DNA of 64,000 nucleotides from DASWJZ01 sp963761005 (GCA_963761005.1 CAVXFK010000026.1:387125-451124); one strand, 5' to 3'. Shown: positions 44,908 to 54,744, counted from the first letter of the stretch. Notes: generated by a model from the sequence alone, not told the origin. Made by a program: numbers and translations.

Positions 44908-46095
44908 ATGGCAGCGCGTGAAACTGTGCTTTGCGCCCCGGTCCGGACTGCGATCGGAACGTACAATGGCTCGCTCAAGACGACGCCAGCGACAGAACTC
45001 GGCGCCATCGTGGTGCGGGAGGCGATTCGCCGCGCCGGGCTCGATCCAGCAAAGGCCAGTTCCGTCGTCATGGGCAATGTTATTCAGGCGGGCAATAAGA
45101 TGAATCCTGCCCGGCAGGCCGCCGTCAACGGCGGTGTGCCTGTGGATGTGCCGGCGATGACGGTCAACCGCGTCTGCGGCTCTGGTGCCCAGGCTGTCGT
45201 GTCCGCGGCGCAAGAGATTTGGCTCGGTCATTCCAATGCGGCGATCGCCGGCGGCATGGAAAACATGGACATGGCTCCGTATTTGATGGGTGGCGGCCGG
45301 TGGGGTTACCGCATGGGTGATGCCCAGATTTACGATTCTATGCTGCGCGACGGGCTCAACGATGCCTTCTCCGACCGGCACTCGGGCTGGCACACTGAAG
45401 ACCTCGTGACGAAATATCGGATCAGCCGCGATGAACAGGATCTGTGGGCGGAGCGCTCGCAGAAGAGGTTTTCGGCGGTTCAGGCCGCCGGCAAATTCGA
45501 GGAGGAAATTGTTGCCGTCGAGGTGAAAGGTCGAAAGGGGCCGGAGCAGTTCGCAAAGGACGAACACAACCGGCCGGACACGACACTCGAAGCTCTCGCC
45601 AAACTGAAGCCAGCGTTTCGCAAGGACGGGACAATCACGGCCGGAAATGCCCCGGGCCTCAACAGCGGCGCTGCGGCAATGATCGTCGCCGAGCGTGGCT
45701 TCGCCGAAACGAATGGCCTCGCGCCAATGGCCCGCCTTCTCGGCTACGGCGTTGCCGCGGTCGAGCCGGGCATGTTCGGCACCGGCCCGATACCGGCCGT
45801 CCGCCAAGCCCTCGACCGGGCAGGCTGGAAGGTGAGTGATGTCGAACGCATCGAGATCAACGAGGCCTTCGCCGCGATCGCGATTGCGGTCTACCGCGAA
45901 CTCGGTTTTGCTGAGGATATCGTCAATGTCGAAGGCGGGGCGATAGCCCATGGTCATCCCATCGGCGCTACCGGCGCGGTCCTGACGACACGACTTCTCC
46001 ACTCGATGAAACGCGATGGTCTAAGGCGGGGTGTCGTGACGCTCTGCATCGGTGGCGGTCAGGGTATTGCCCTCGCGTTGGAAACGCTCGGCTGA
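44908..46095 (+). CDS. thiolase family protein (acetyl-CoA C-acyltransferase)
   Basis: The ATG at 44908 follows GAGGATACAGAC and gives 395 aa. The nucleophile Cys90 is in NRVCGSGAQAV. The His of GGAIAHGHPIGATGA and the second Cys of TLCIGGGQGIAL complete the active site. Thiolases join or split acyl-CoA units. The residues do not decide between biosynthetic and degradative type. It is 42 bases behind the OsmC gene and probably shares its transcript. Confidence 0.93.
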   Translation: MAARETVLCAPVRTAIGTYNGSLKTTPATELGAIVVREAIRRAGLDPAKASSVVMGNVIQAGNKMNPARQAAVNGGVPVDVPAMTVNRVCGSGAQAVVSAAQEIWLGHSNAAIAGGMENMDMAPYLMGGGRWGYRMGDAQIYDSMLRDGLNDAFSDRHSGWHTEDLVTKYRISRDEQDLWAERSQKRFSAVQAAGKFEEEIVAVEVKGRKGPEQFAKDEHNRPDTTLEALAKLKPAFRKDGTITAGNAPGLNSGAAAMIVAERGFAETNGLAPMARLLGYGVAAVEPGMFGTGPIPAVRQALDRAGWKVSDVERIEINEAFAAIAIAVYRELGFAEDIVNVEGGAIAHGHPIGATGAVLTTRLLHSMKRDGLRRGVVTLCIGGGQGIALALETLG

Positions 46096-46256
46096 AGACG
46101 AGAACCGGACGACACACCAAGAGGTAAACTGCAGGCCGGTGGGGGAACCAAACGACTGGTTATGGCGCATCTCGGATTAGGGCTGTCTTGCTCGGGTTTT
46201 GATGATCGGGTTTTTTTCTATGATTGGAAGTCCAACGACAAGTTCTTGAACTGCGA

Positions 46257-46520
46257 CTACATAACGTTCGCCTGGTAGTCCCGAACGCCTGCCCCGAACA
46301 TCCTGTCCAAATCATGCTTCTTCTTGAGGTTCTGGAGCCGCTTTTTCGTCTCTTCGGGGAAGACCTCGCGCATTTCCTCGTCGCTGGCTGGCATGGCGTT
46401 GTTTAGGTGCATGGTGACATGGAAGGGGTCCCGCGCCGCGACCATGTCGTCGCACCACTTCTTACTTGCCGCCCGTTGCGTTAACCATTTCTTTAAGTTT
46501 CGATGGCGTCGCGCGAACAA
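46257..46520 (-). pseudogene. possible C-terminal fragment of a flavin oxidase
   Basis: The 87-aa frame ends EVFPEETKKRLQNLKKKHDL, then DRMFGAGVRDYQANVM. The pattern PEExxxRLxxLKxxxDPxxxF is the end of FAD-linked (berberine-bridge-like) oxidases. No FAD-binding part lies upstream, so it would be a remnant. The recognition rests on a short motif. Confidence 0.45.
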
Positions 46521-46870
46521 TTGAGTAAGGTTAACGGCACGCGCGGCTGGCTTAGTATAGCTCTATTCCACAGGAGGCTGCAGGGACCTATTCCGTACCC
46601 GGAGTTGAAACAAACAAAGGGCAAGGGAGTCGTCCTGCAAAAAGAACGTTGAGCCCCGTCGCGACGGCGTCGGGGCATCACGTTTTGCAAATGCGCCGCG
46701 ACATCTCTATGAGGTGTGACAGTCGAGCGGATATGCATTAAACTTCAACACCGCGCTTGTGGCATCGTCGGAGGAAGGCTGGGGGCGGGTGACCCACCTC
46801 CGACGCTGCCGAACCTGTAAACGAGCAACCGCCCGTTCGGTTCCGGCTCGGACAGCATTTTTTCCTGCGA
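46521..46870. other. non-coding stretch with one hairpin
   Basis: Lower G+C than average and no supported gene. A hairpin GCCCCGTCGCGACGGCGTCG with GGGC closing lies at about 46652-46675 and could act as a terminator, although no T-run follows. Confidence 0.35.
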
Positions 46871-47137
46871 TCAGATTTCTAATCGCTCGGTCTCCGGCGA
46901 TCCTCGCGGCACCCGATAGATCGTCCTCGTCAACGCGACTCGCTCGGGCGGGATGCGGTAGCGCCGGCATACGAGCCGTTGCTTGATCGCGGATAGTTTC
47001 CTATGCCCTGATCGGCGTCGGATGCGATGCCAAGGCACAACGTCGGTGCAGCGGCACGCCGCGCACGAAACCTCCAAGCCTTCCCACCCAGCTAGTTCGG
47101 CTTCATCAATCGTCCGAGGTATGTCGCTCGTCAGCAT
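46871..47137 (-). CDS. 88-aa zinc-ribbon protein (copy B)
   Basis: The start MLTSDIPRTIDEAELAGWEG is nearly identical to copy A at 31355. The first pair SCAACRC is kept. The second pair has changed to VCRRYR, so one zinc ligand is lost (Cys to Tyr). The basic middle (WHRIRRRSGHRKLSAIKQRL) is unchanged. The protein may no longer bind zinc normally or may be in decay. The function is unknown. Confidence 0.75.
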   Translation of the reverse strand: MLTSDIPRTIDEAELAGWEGLEVSCAACRCTDVVPWHRIRRRSGHRKLSAIKQRLVCRRYRIPPERVALTRTIYRVPRGSPETERLEI

Positions 47138-47595
47138 CCGTGCAGGATGCGAATGGAACACAAAGAGAACAAGCCACTAGGTCTTGGGCTTCGGTGCTCT
47201 CGCCCCCACAATCGCCATGTCGATCAAGATAGGCAAGCAGGGTTCCTTTCTGGCCCAGCTCCGCCGCCTCACCATGAATCCGCTCCAGAATCCCGCGCGA
47301 TCCGCTCACGCGCAAGTCTTGCCACCTCCGCATTTGACATTCTTGCCGCCCTCCTTGAAGGCCGAGAGTGCTCCCTCAGGAGCCAAGTCGAAGCGGCTAC
47401 CTCCACATTGCGCGCATGCGGGCGCCGACATCCACTCGGACGGCGCTTTCGCGGCGATACCCGCCGGCCTCCAGCGTCGACGTCCACGCTGTCAACTCAA
47501 AAAGGCCAAGCAGGCCGTCCGGAATAAACCGCGTTCGCGAAGCGTAGACGTGACGATACGCACTTTGAGCTTGACGGCAACTTGCGAAGTAAGAC
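47138..47595. other. stretch without a supported gene
   Basis: Several open frames exist on both strands, but their composition (runs of Arg, Pro, Ser) looks non-coding. Nothing recognisable was found before the CsbD remnant. Confidence 0.4.
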
Positions 47596-47697
47596 GGCTC
47601 CGTCGTCGATGGCAAGACCGACAAGACAGAGGGCAAGGTTCAGAATGCCATCGGCGGCATCAAGGACACGATAAGAGACACGCTCAAAGGAAAATGA
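47596..47697 (+). pseudogene. CsbD C-terminal remnant
   Basis: The 33 residues read GSVVDGKTDKTEGKVQNAIG, then GIKDTIRDTLKGK and a stop. They match the end of the intact CsbD at 30121-30294 (EGKVQNAVGGLKDTLRGK). No start or ribosome-binding site precedes them. It lies on the opposite strand to the intact copy and supports an old duplication. Confidence 0.75.
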
Positions 47698-47783
47698 GCG
47701 GCGCGGCTAGGTTCGTTTGCAAACTTGGAGACGGTGCCTGATAGGCAAGAGCGTTGAGCCGCCTTGTTTCTGGGAAGGCAATT

Positions 47784-48131
47784 CTATGATTTGCCGGTCC
47801 CAGAGGGCCCGCCGTTCGGCTCCAGCGCGGCGATAATCGCCGCTTGAACGGTCTTGTCCTGCGCCGCTACGGCGGCGGTCAGCGACAACAGGCGTTGCCG
47901 GGTGTCGTAGAGCTGATCAACTAGCGATAACACCACCGGCAACGTCTCCGCATCAATCTCAAGTTCATAGTGCAGCGTACAGATGAGGCGGACCCGCGCA
48001 CATTCCATGTCCGAGAAAAATGGCGTTCCCGCCTCCTGCCGCGGCACGACTAGCTCCTCACGGATCCAGGCTTCAAGATCGCTGCGTCGCAAAGCGGATA
48101 TCGTCGCGACAAGGTCATCGAAAAGCATCAT
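47784..48131 (-). CDS. cbpM: chaperone modulator CbpM
   Basis: This 115-aa protein has the CbpM layout: helix-turn-helix-like start (LRRSDLEAWIREELVVPR), ECARVRLICTLHYELEIDAE, and a long C-terminal helix (VLSLVDQLYDTRQRLLSL). CbpM binds the J domain of CbpA and inhibits it. The start overlaps the cbpA stop by four bases, the standard gene pair. The partner CbpA is frameshifted here. Confidence 0.9.
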   Translation of the reverse strand: MMLFDDLVATISALRRSDLEAWIREELVVPRQEAGTPFFSDMECARVRLICTLHYELEIDAETLPVVLSLVDQLYDTRQRLLSLTAAVAAQDKTVQAAIIAALEPNGGPSGTGKS

Positions 48132-49044
48132 GACAGCATCTCCTTGCGCGGATCCTGCTTAGATTTCGGTTGCCAAGTCTCAAGGAACGCGACCAACTCG
48201 GGCTCTTCGGCTTCGGGCAGAACGACCTTCAAGGTGATCAACTGATGTCCGCGTTGCCCCGACTTTCGGTTGCGGATGCCTCGGTCGCGCAGTCGCAGCG
48301 TGGTGCCGGTATTCGACCCCTTCGGGACAGTCACCGTCACCGGGCCGCCTACGGTCGGCACTTCGATCCGCGCCCCTAGCGCTGCCTCTTTCAGCGTGAC
48401 TGGAACCTCAACATGAATGTTGTCGTCCTTGCGGTGAAAGAACGGATGCGGTTCGACATGAAGCTCAACATAGGCGTCGCCCGCCGGTCCACCGCTGAAG
48501 CCCGGCATTCCCTGTTCTTTTAGCCGCAGGATCTGACGGTCCTCGGCACCCTCGGGGATCGTCACCCGCAGCGTCTTGCCTTCCGGCAGCGTGATGGTGC
48601 GGGCAGCACCATTTGCTACCTCCAGAAATCCGATCGGGAGCACATAGCTCACATCCTGGCCGCGCGTCCGGAACGTGCCCTGCGACCGACGTCCCCTGTC
48701 CGCAAACGCTCGCGCTAGAAACTCTTGCAGTTCCTCGTTGTTGGCAAATCCATCCTGCGCTGCGTGCGAGGCATAGGCAGGACCGTCGGCGAAGTCGCGA
48801 TAAATCGCTCCTGCGGCCGCTCCGCTCCGCTGGCATCGATCTCACCCGCATCGAATCTCCGGCGCTTCTCAGCGTCTTTGAGCAGGTCGTTGGCCGCCGA
48901 TATGTCCTTGAACTTTCCCTCCGCCTCCTTGTCGTCCGGATGCAGATCAGGATGGAATTTACGTGCCAGTTTCTTGAAGGTGTCCTTGATCTCCTTATCG
49001 GTCGCAGATCGATTGACGCCGAGGGTCTCGTAAGGGTCCTTCAT
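48128..49044 (-). pseudogene. cbpA: DnaJ-like chaperone CbpA, frameshifted
   Basis: The J domain is in one frame (MKDPYETLGVNRSATDKEIK; HPD motif in KFHPDLHPDD) up to PQERF. The rest is in another frame: YRDFADGPAYASHAAQDGFA, the linker, then the C-terminal substrate domains (PEGKTLRVTIPEGAEDRQIL; VELHVEPHPFFHRKDDN) to 48128. Adding one T to the TTT at about 48805-48809 restores a protein of about 305 aa. CbpA is a DnaJ analogue that works with DnaK under stress. Both parts are otherwise well preserved, so a sequencing error is possible. Confidence 0.88.
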
Positions 49045-49127
49045 GCACCTGATCCCATTTAAACCACGTCACAACCAACCACGGATCGTCGCTTACGACC
49101 AATCGTTAAAGCCAGTCCCCAGCCACG

Positions 49128-49230
49128 CTAATAGAAGGTTGCCCTGGGGATGCCGAGCTTCTCCGGCGTGCGCTTCACCGGCAGGTGCGACTGCTCGACC
49201 AGCCGGATGATCTCCAGCTTCTCGGATGCG
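49128..49230 (-). pseudogene. IS3-type transposase remnant (helix-turn-helix part)
   Basis: The reading SEKLEIIRLVEQSHLPVKRT, then PEKLGIPRATFY and a stop, is the conserved helix-turn-helix near the start of IS3-group transposases. Only about 33 residues remain. The next bases (plus strand) are a piece of a different IS family. Confidence 0.75.
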
Positions 49231-49235
49231 GGGGG

Positions 49236-49418
49236 TTCTTGTTCGTCGGTGCTATGGTCGCGGCGCGCTGCAATCTGCAACTCAACCGCTTCCGTGACAA
49301 ACTCGTCGCCGCCGGGAAGCCGAAGCGCCTCGCTCTTGTTGCCGTCGCCCGCAAGCTAATCACAATCCTCAACGCTATCCTGCGAGACCGACGCCCGTGG
49401 CAGCCAGTCCCCGCTTGA
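49236..49418 (+). pseudogene. IS110-family transposase C-terminal remnant
   Basis: The reading FVGAMVAARCNLQLNRFRDK, then LVAAGKPKRLALVAVARKLI and TILNAILRD, is the typical end of IS110 transposases. The catalytic DEDD region is absent. Two remnants back to back mark this gap as an insertion hot spot. Confidence 0.82.
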
Positions 49419-49483
49419 CCAAACGACAGTCGCTCCCTTCCTCAATCCGATGAATCTGTCTCACAGGTGTTGATGGCGGACAG

Positions 49484-50545
49484 TCAGGACAGGAAGTACG
49501 CCATCGCGAGGACGACATACACACCGATCAACATGACTCCCTCGAACCAGGTCGTCTCGCCGTCGCCGGCGATGGAGTTCACGATGAAGGCGGTGCCGGC
49601 GATCGCAAAGAGGTCGACGGGATTTTTGAACACCAGTGTCATTGGGTTCCCAATGAGCCAGGAGAAGATCACGAGCAGTGGAGCAACCACCAGTGCGACC
49701 TGAAGCCCCGAGCCGATACTGATGCTCATCACGATGCCCATTCGGTTCTGACGTGCAAACCACACGGCCGCGAAGATATCCGCGCTGGTGCCAACGAGCG
49801 CCAGTACGACGACGCCCAGAAAGAGCGGCGTGAGGTGCAGCGTATCGGCGGCGCTCGTCAGGGCTCCGGAGACAAGTTCGCTTTCAAGCGCTGCTGCGGC
49901 CGTGGCCGCGGCAAGAATCATCAGACATGTCAGTGCCGACCATCGCGGCTTGCCCCGTTCCTCCTCTCCGCTTGCGAACACGTCGCGGTGCGTGACGAGG
50001 GTGTAGACGAGGTTCCCTGCATAGAGCAGCAACAACACGCATGAGACTGCGAGGCTCAGCGCCTCGTCGGAGAAGGCTACGTCAGCTGTGTGATGAATGC
50101 TGCGGCCCGTGTAGTCGAACACGGCGGGAAGCAGGAGCGCGATGACCGCCAGGATCAGCATGCTGGAAAGAAGGCCGGCGCGCTCGCGTTTGAAGGTCTG
50201 ATGCTCCCTTGTGAACCCTCCGACGACGATCGCCAGGCCCAGTCCGAGTAGGCAGGTCCCTAGGATGGAACCGGTGATCTGCGCATGCACGACATCCGAC
50301 TGGCCGCGCGCAAGCACGAACAGCGCGAGCACCAGCTCGGCCAGGCTTCCGAGACTGACCGTAAGGAGGCTGCCGATCGTGGGGCCGGTGTGCAGCGCAA
50401 GCTGAACCGTCGCGGCGCGAATCCACTCCGCCAGGATCGCGATCCCGGCGATGCCCGCCACAAAAACCCAGAGTGGAGAGAAGCCAAAAAGTAATTCCGC
50501 GGCGGGCGCCAGCGGAACCAGGAGAAGCAGCACCAGGCGCACCAT
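49484..50545 (-). CDS. CaCA-family Ca2+/H+ exchanger
   Basis: The ATG at 50545 follows AAGGAGGACCGTGG and gives 353 aa with about eleven membrane helices. The two alpha-repeats are visible: VSLGSLAELVLALFVL in the first half and VGTSADIFAAVWFARQNR with SISIGSGLQVALVVAPLL in the second. CAX exchangers use the proton gradient to move Ca2+ or other cations. A cytoplasmic acidic loop between the halves (SGEEERGKPR) is short. It stands alone on the strand. Confidence 0.9.
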   Translation of the reverse strand: MVRLVLLLLVPLAPAAELLFGFSPLWVFVAGIAGIAILAEWIRAATVQLALHTGPTIGSLLTVSLGSLAELVLALFVLARGQSDVVHAQITGSILGTCLLGLGLAIVVGGFTREHQTFKRERAGLLSSMLILAVIALLLPAVFDYTGRSIHHTADVAFSDEALSLAVSCVLLLLYAGNLVYTLVTHRDVFASGEEERGKPRWSALTCLMILAAATAAAALESELVSGALTSAADTLHLTPLFLGVVVLALVGTSADIFAAVWFARQNRMGIVMSISIGSGLQVALVVAPLLVIFSWLIGNPMTLVFKNPVDLFAIAGTAFIVNSIAGDGETTWFEGVMLIGVYVVLAMAYFLS

Positions 50546-50647
50546 CCACGGTCCTCCTTCAAGGGTTGCCGGCAGCAGCGGCTCTTGTCCCGCCGACGGC
50601 ACCGCGGCTGGCAAAGATGGCCCGGCAGCCAATCGGGTGCCATGAAA

Positions 50648-51358
50648 TCAAGTGACGGGCGGAGCAGCCAATCGCTTCCCACATCGCCGCTTTGTTGAGG
50701 TGCCCCTGCGAGCGTTTGAGCGCGACGGAATGGCGTCCAGGCCCCGCAGCATCATGCGTGCCGCGCGCTCTTGGAGCGGAAGCAACACTTCCGCCAAACG
50801 CCGAAGCTGCTCTTCCAGCCGCTCACCGACCTGCGGGCCATGGATTTCATTCAGCGGCTCCTGACCGAAAAGCTCGCGTTCCACAACGAGGCTGAGATCG
50901 CCGATCCAACGCTGGGTTCGGATCACGTTGTAGTAGCCCATCACCGCGGCATCGATCCTCATGACGTCGGCCGCCGTCGCGTGGGAGATCTCAGCCATGA
51001 GGTTCTGTCGCAGGGTGATCAGCACCGCGACTACGGACGGCTCAAGGTAGCGCTCGGCACCAAGGCAACGCACGAGAAACCGGCCGTTGCCAATCTCGTC
51101 GCCAGCCTCCTCGAGAAGCGAGGCCATTTCCTCAGCAGTGCGGACACCGGGGCGGCCCCTCGTCAGGCCGAATATAGCCCGAGCTTCGTCCTTCAGGCGC
51201 TTGAACTGAGCATTTGCCTCAGTCTGCACTCGCCGCTCAAGTTCGTCGGCTCGAGCCCCCTCCTCCGCTGAGGATGGCTCAATCTCTGCAACGTTCGTGG
51301 CACCGCCTACCGAGTCGTCGAGAGTGACGGCCTCTGCGTCCGCTGTGTTCTCGGCCAT
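50648..51358 (-). CDS. uncharacterised helical protein
   Basis: From the ATG at 51358 (MAENTADAEAVTLDDSVGGA) the protein is 236 aa; an open frame to 51427 is less convincing. The first 50 residues are acidic and probably disordered. The middle and end are mostly helical (VVAVLITLRQNLMAEISHAT; VMGYYNVIRTQRWIGDLSL; ERLEEQLRRLAEVLLPLQER). The C-terminus is basic. No membrane segment or signal peptide is present. I recognise no family. Confidence 0.65.
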   Translation of the reverse strand: MAENTADAEAVTLDDSVGGATNVAEIEPSSAEEGARADELERRVQTEANAQFKRLKDEARAIFGLTRGRPGVRTAEEMASLLEEAGDEIGNGRFLVRCLGAERYLEPSVVAVLITLRQNLMAEISHATAADVMRIDAAVMGYYNVIRTQRWIGDLSLVVERELFGQEPLNEIHGPQVGERLEEQLRRLAEVLLPLQERAARMMLRGLDAIPSRSNARRGTSTKRRCGKRLAAPPVT

Positions 51359-52050
51359 GGCCTGCTCTGAGTCGGCTCTCAGCGCAGGATAGTCGCTCCG
51401 TGTCCAAATTGAAGTCGGCGAGTGCATCCTCTCTCGCGATGACGCGGGTGCTGCGGCGGCCGTGGTCGCGCGCTAGGATGTCGGTCGCTCCACGGCCCAC
51501 GTCGGCGATCCGATTGACGAATTACCCCTTCGTGCGACGCATGCTCTCGATGATCTGCGACACGGGCCCCCGCGCGCGACGTTCCTCGATGGCGAGGAGC
51601 ACGTCGAGCACCTCGTCGGCATGCACAAGAGCCTTCATTTGCCGACCGCCCTGGCGCCACCGAAGCGCGTAGGTACGGACCGTGAGCGAGGCCGCGGGCG
51701 CAGCGGCAGAGCCGTGAGCTGATCGGCGAGGCGATGGTGAAGGCAAGCGTGCGACCAACAGCGCTGCGTAGCAGGAGGTTTCTAGGAAAGCAGCCGCCCT
51801 CTCGGCAGGAAAAGCTTGGTTGCTTCGACGACTTCCGAAGCTGGCGCTTCTCGGCTTGGCGCTGATCGCAATGCCCGTCGCCAGACGATGCCACAGAGAG
51901 GGAGTTGGCGGCAAAGTTAAACGACGTTGGGAGCTGCCGCGCACAACTATTCGTTAACGAAGGTGCCCATTAACAAAGTCCCGATTTCTGCGTCTGAAAC
52001 AGACTCGATCATCAAACCCTTTCTAGAGGTTGAGCGGATATTTCTCCGCT
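51359..52050. other. gap before the large GGDEF-EAL gene, with a possible 38-aa gene
   Basis: A short minus-strand frame at 51522-51638 (MKALVHADEVLDVLLAIEER, then a RRARGPVSQIIE helix) has amino acid use like a real small protein but no family. The rest is non-coding. An A+T-rich stretch with TTCGTTAACG near 51950 may belong to the promoter of the GGDEF-EAL gene. Confidence 0.35.
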
Positions 52051-54744
52051 ATGACGGAACGGGCCTCGAAGAAACGACGAACAGAAGCCAACAGCGCGCT
52101 CGACCAGGCGCGTGTGGCGGCACTCTTGCGCTCCGCCGCCGAGGCGCACGATGCCCTTATTGACGCGCAGGAATCTGCAATCGATGCGCCGGCGACGCAG
52201 ATCGAGCGCTATGCTTCGGTCTTCGAGAGCATTGCGGAGGGCGTCTGCTGCTTCAGCGAGGATCAGCGGCTGATCCTTTGCAATCGTCGTTATCTCGAAC
52301 TCTATCACCTGACGCCCGAACAAGTGCGGCCTGGCACGACGCTACGCGAGATCGTGGCGCAGCGAATGGCGGCAGGAACCTCGCCGATCCCGACCGACGA
52401 ATATCTCGCACTTTGTGACGCTATCAACGCCGGGACCGCCCCTAACAAATGGACAGCAGCACTCGCCGACGGCCGTCGGATAGAAATCCGCCACCACGCG
52501 ATGCCAGGAGGGGGCTGGATATCGACTCACGAGGACGTAACCGAAGCCATTCGAACGGTGGCAAACGAGCGAATTACCCTGCAAACGCTCGTTGACTGGA
52601 TCCCCGACAACCTCTGGGTCAAAGACGTCGAGAGCCGTTTCGTCATCGCCAACAAGGCGACGGCGCTGCGTATGGGCAAGCTGTCGGTGGATGAACTTAT
52701 CGGCAAGTCAGATCTGGAGCTGTGCCCTGCGGAAACCGCCGGTGGGTATTTCGCTGATGAGCGCAGGGTTATCGAGTCCGGGCAGCCGATGATCGACAAA
52801 GAAGAATACGTCGTCGGCGCCCAGCGCGAGAAGACCTGGATTCTGACCACGAAAGTGCCTCTGCGCAATGAACAGGGCGAAGTCTTCGGCGTCGTCGGCA
52901 TCTCCCGCGATATCTCCGATCGCCGGCAGGCGGAGATGCTCCGCAACAGCCAGGCGCAAATCCTGGAAAAGATCGCGGTCGGCGCACCCCTAGAGACAGT
53001 GCTGGACGATCTTGTCCGGCTCGTTGAAATACAGATTCCCCGCGCTCGATGCGCCATCATGCTCGCGGACAACGACAGCGCCAGGTTATGGCGATCTGTC
53101 GCTCCGAACATCGCTCCCTCCTTTGTCGCGGCCATCGACGGCATGCGAGCCGGTCCCAGGGAGCCTTCGAGCGGCGCCGCTCTCCACCGGGGCAAAGTTG
53201 TTGCGGTCGCCGACATGCTCAGTGACCCGCTCTGGAAAGATTATCGGGATCTGGTCGCAGCACACGCCTACCGATCGTGCTGGTCAGTCCCGATTATTTC
53301 GCCGGTCGGGAAGCCCCTCGGGGCGCTCACCGTCTATTGCGAAACGGCGGGTGCGCCGACCGAAGAAGAAATGCACGCCAGCAAGGCTGCCGGCCACATC
53401 GCAGGCATTGCGATCGAGCGGCAGCTCAGCGAGGAGCGCATCCGTGTGATGGCGACGCACGATGCGCTCACAGGGTTGCCGAACCGCGTGCTCCTCATGG
53501 ACCGTCTGGCGCAGAACATCCTGCAGACGGAGCGAGGCGGCGGGTGCATCACGGCGATCTTCATCGACCTCGACAACTTCAAGCTGGTCAATGACGGCCT
53601 CGGTCACAACGCCGGCGACGTGCTGCTCAAAACAGTCGCGAAGCGCATGGTCATTTGCGTGCGCGCCTCGGACACCGTGGCGCGGCTGGGCGGCGATGAG
53701 TTCGTCATTCTTCTAGTCGATCAAGAGGACGCGCCGCTATCGACGACCACAATTCTGGAGAAGATTCGGGCCGCGATCGCAGAGCCCGTTCTCATTGATG
53801 GTCAGATGTTCCGGGTCACGCCCAGCATGGGCGTGGCGTCCTATCCCGGCGACGGAGTGGACGCGGAGACGCTGCTCCTTAATGCTGACGTGGCAATGTA
53901 CAAGGCGAAGGAGGACGGCCGAGACAATTTCAAGCTCTATACGAAGGAAATGGATGACGCGGCGCGCGAGCGCCGGCTCCTGCAAGAAGGTCTCCGGGCC
54001 GCGATTGCCAACAAGGAATTCTCGCTTGTCTACCAGCCGCAGGTCGACCTTCGCACCGGTGGGATCTTCGCTGTGGAAGCCCTGGTGCGCTGGAACCATC
54101 CCGCCCTTGGCGTGATCCCGCCGGCGAAATTCATTTCGCTCGCCGAGGAAAGTGGGCTGATCGTTCCGCTCGGCGATTGGGTTCTGCGCGAGGCCTGCCG
54201 GCAAAACAAGGTCTGGCAGGACATGGGCGTGACCCCGGTGACAATGTGCGTGAACGTGTCAGCGCGCCAGTTCAGGGACCATGAGTGGGCAAAACGCATC
54301 GCCGACATACTGCGGGAGACAAGGCTCGACGCCAAGTATCTCGAGCTCGAATTGACCGAAAGCATGCTCATGCATGACGTTCCGCAGGCGATCGCTATCA
54401 TGCGCGATTTGCAGGCACTGGGCGTGCATTTCGCCATCGACGATTTCGGAACCGGATACTCAAGCCTTAGCGCGCTGAAGAATCTCCCCGTCGCCCGCCT
54501 CAAGATCGACCAGTCTTTCGTCCGCGACCTTCCCTTTGACGCTAACGAGCGGGATATCGCCACGGCTGTCATCTCCCTGGGCAAGAAGCTCAACATGAAG
54601 GTGATCGCCGAAGGCGTGGAAAACAGCGAGCAACTGGCGTTCCTGCGCGACAACCTGTGCGACGAAATCCAGGGTTTCCATTTCAGCGAGCCGACCAGCG
54701 CCGATGCGATCGCGGACCTGCTAGGCAGGTCTGCTGAGCAATAG
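52051..54744 (+). CDS. PAS-PAS-GAF-GGDEF-EAL signalling protein
   Basis: From the ATG at 52051 (MTERASKKRRTEANSALDQA) the protein is 897 aa and soluble. In order: a PAS domain (about 48-160, SVFESIAEGVCCFSEDQRL), a second PAS (about 180-295, TLVDWIPDNLWVKDVESRFV), GAF (about 310-450), GGDEF (about 465-625) and EAL (about 640-885). The GGDEF motif (RLGGDEFVILL) and its I-site (RASD) are intact. The EAL site is also intact (FAVEALVRWNHP; ELTESML; IDDFGTGYSSL; LKIDQSF; VIAEGVE). It can in principle make and break cyclic-di-GMP, unlike the first GGDEF-EAL protein at 5860. Confidence 0.95.
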   Translation: MTERASKKRRTEANSALDQARVAALLRSAAEAHDALIDAQESAIDAPATQIERYASVFESIAEGVCCFSEDQRLILCNRRYLELYHLTPEQVRPGTTLREIVAQRMAAGTSPIPTDEYLALCDAINAGTAPNKWTAALADGRRIEIRHHAMPGGGWISTHEDVTEAIRTVANERITLQTLVDWIPDNLWVKDVESRFVIANKATALRMGKLSVDELIGKSDLELCPAETAGGYFADERRVIESGQPMIDKEEYVVGAQREKTWILTTKVPLRNEQGEVFGVVGISRDISDRRQAEMLRNSQAQILEKIAVGAPLETVLDDLVRLVEIQIPRARCAIMLADNDSARLWRSVAPNIAPSFVAAIDGMRAGPREPSSGAALHRGKVVAVADMLSDPLWKDYRDLVAAHAYRSCWSVPIISPVGKPLGALTVYCETAGAPTEEEMHASKAAGHIAGIAIERQLSEERIRVMATHDALTGLPNRVLLMDRLAQNILQTERGGGCITAIFIDLDNFKLVNDGLGHNAGDVLLKTVAKRMVICVRASDTVARLGGDEFVILLVDQEDAPLSTTTILEKIRAAIAEPVLIDGQMFRVTPSMGVASYPGDGVDAETLLLNADVAMYKAKEDGRDNFKLYTKEMDDAARERRLLQEGLRAAIANKEFSLVYQPQVDLRTGGIFAVEALVRWNHPALGVIPPAKFISLAEESGLIVPLGDWVLREACRQNKVWQDMGVTPVTMCVNVSARQFRDHEWAKRIADILRETRLDAKYLELELTESMLMHDVPQAIAIMRDLQALGVHFAIDDFGTGYSSLSALKNLPVARLKIDQSFVRDLPFDANERDIATAVISLGKKLNMKVIAEGVENSEQLAFLRDNLCDEIQGFHFSEPTSADAIADLLGRSAEQ

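Noticed and set aside
44395..46002. 535-codon open frame opposite OsmC and thiolase
   Set aside because: It crosses two real genes and has no own motif or start signal.
51930..51955. Possible EcfG-type promoter (GGAGC, 17 bases, CGTT) before the PAS-GAF-GGDEF-EAL gene
   Set aside because: One mismatch in the -35 part and no similar site found before the other stress genes, so chance cannot be excluded.
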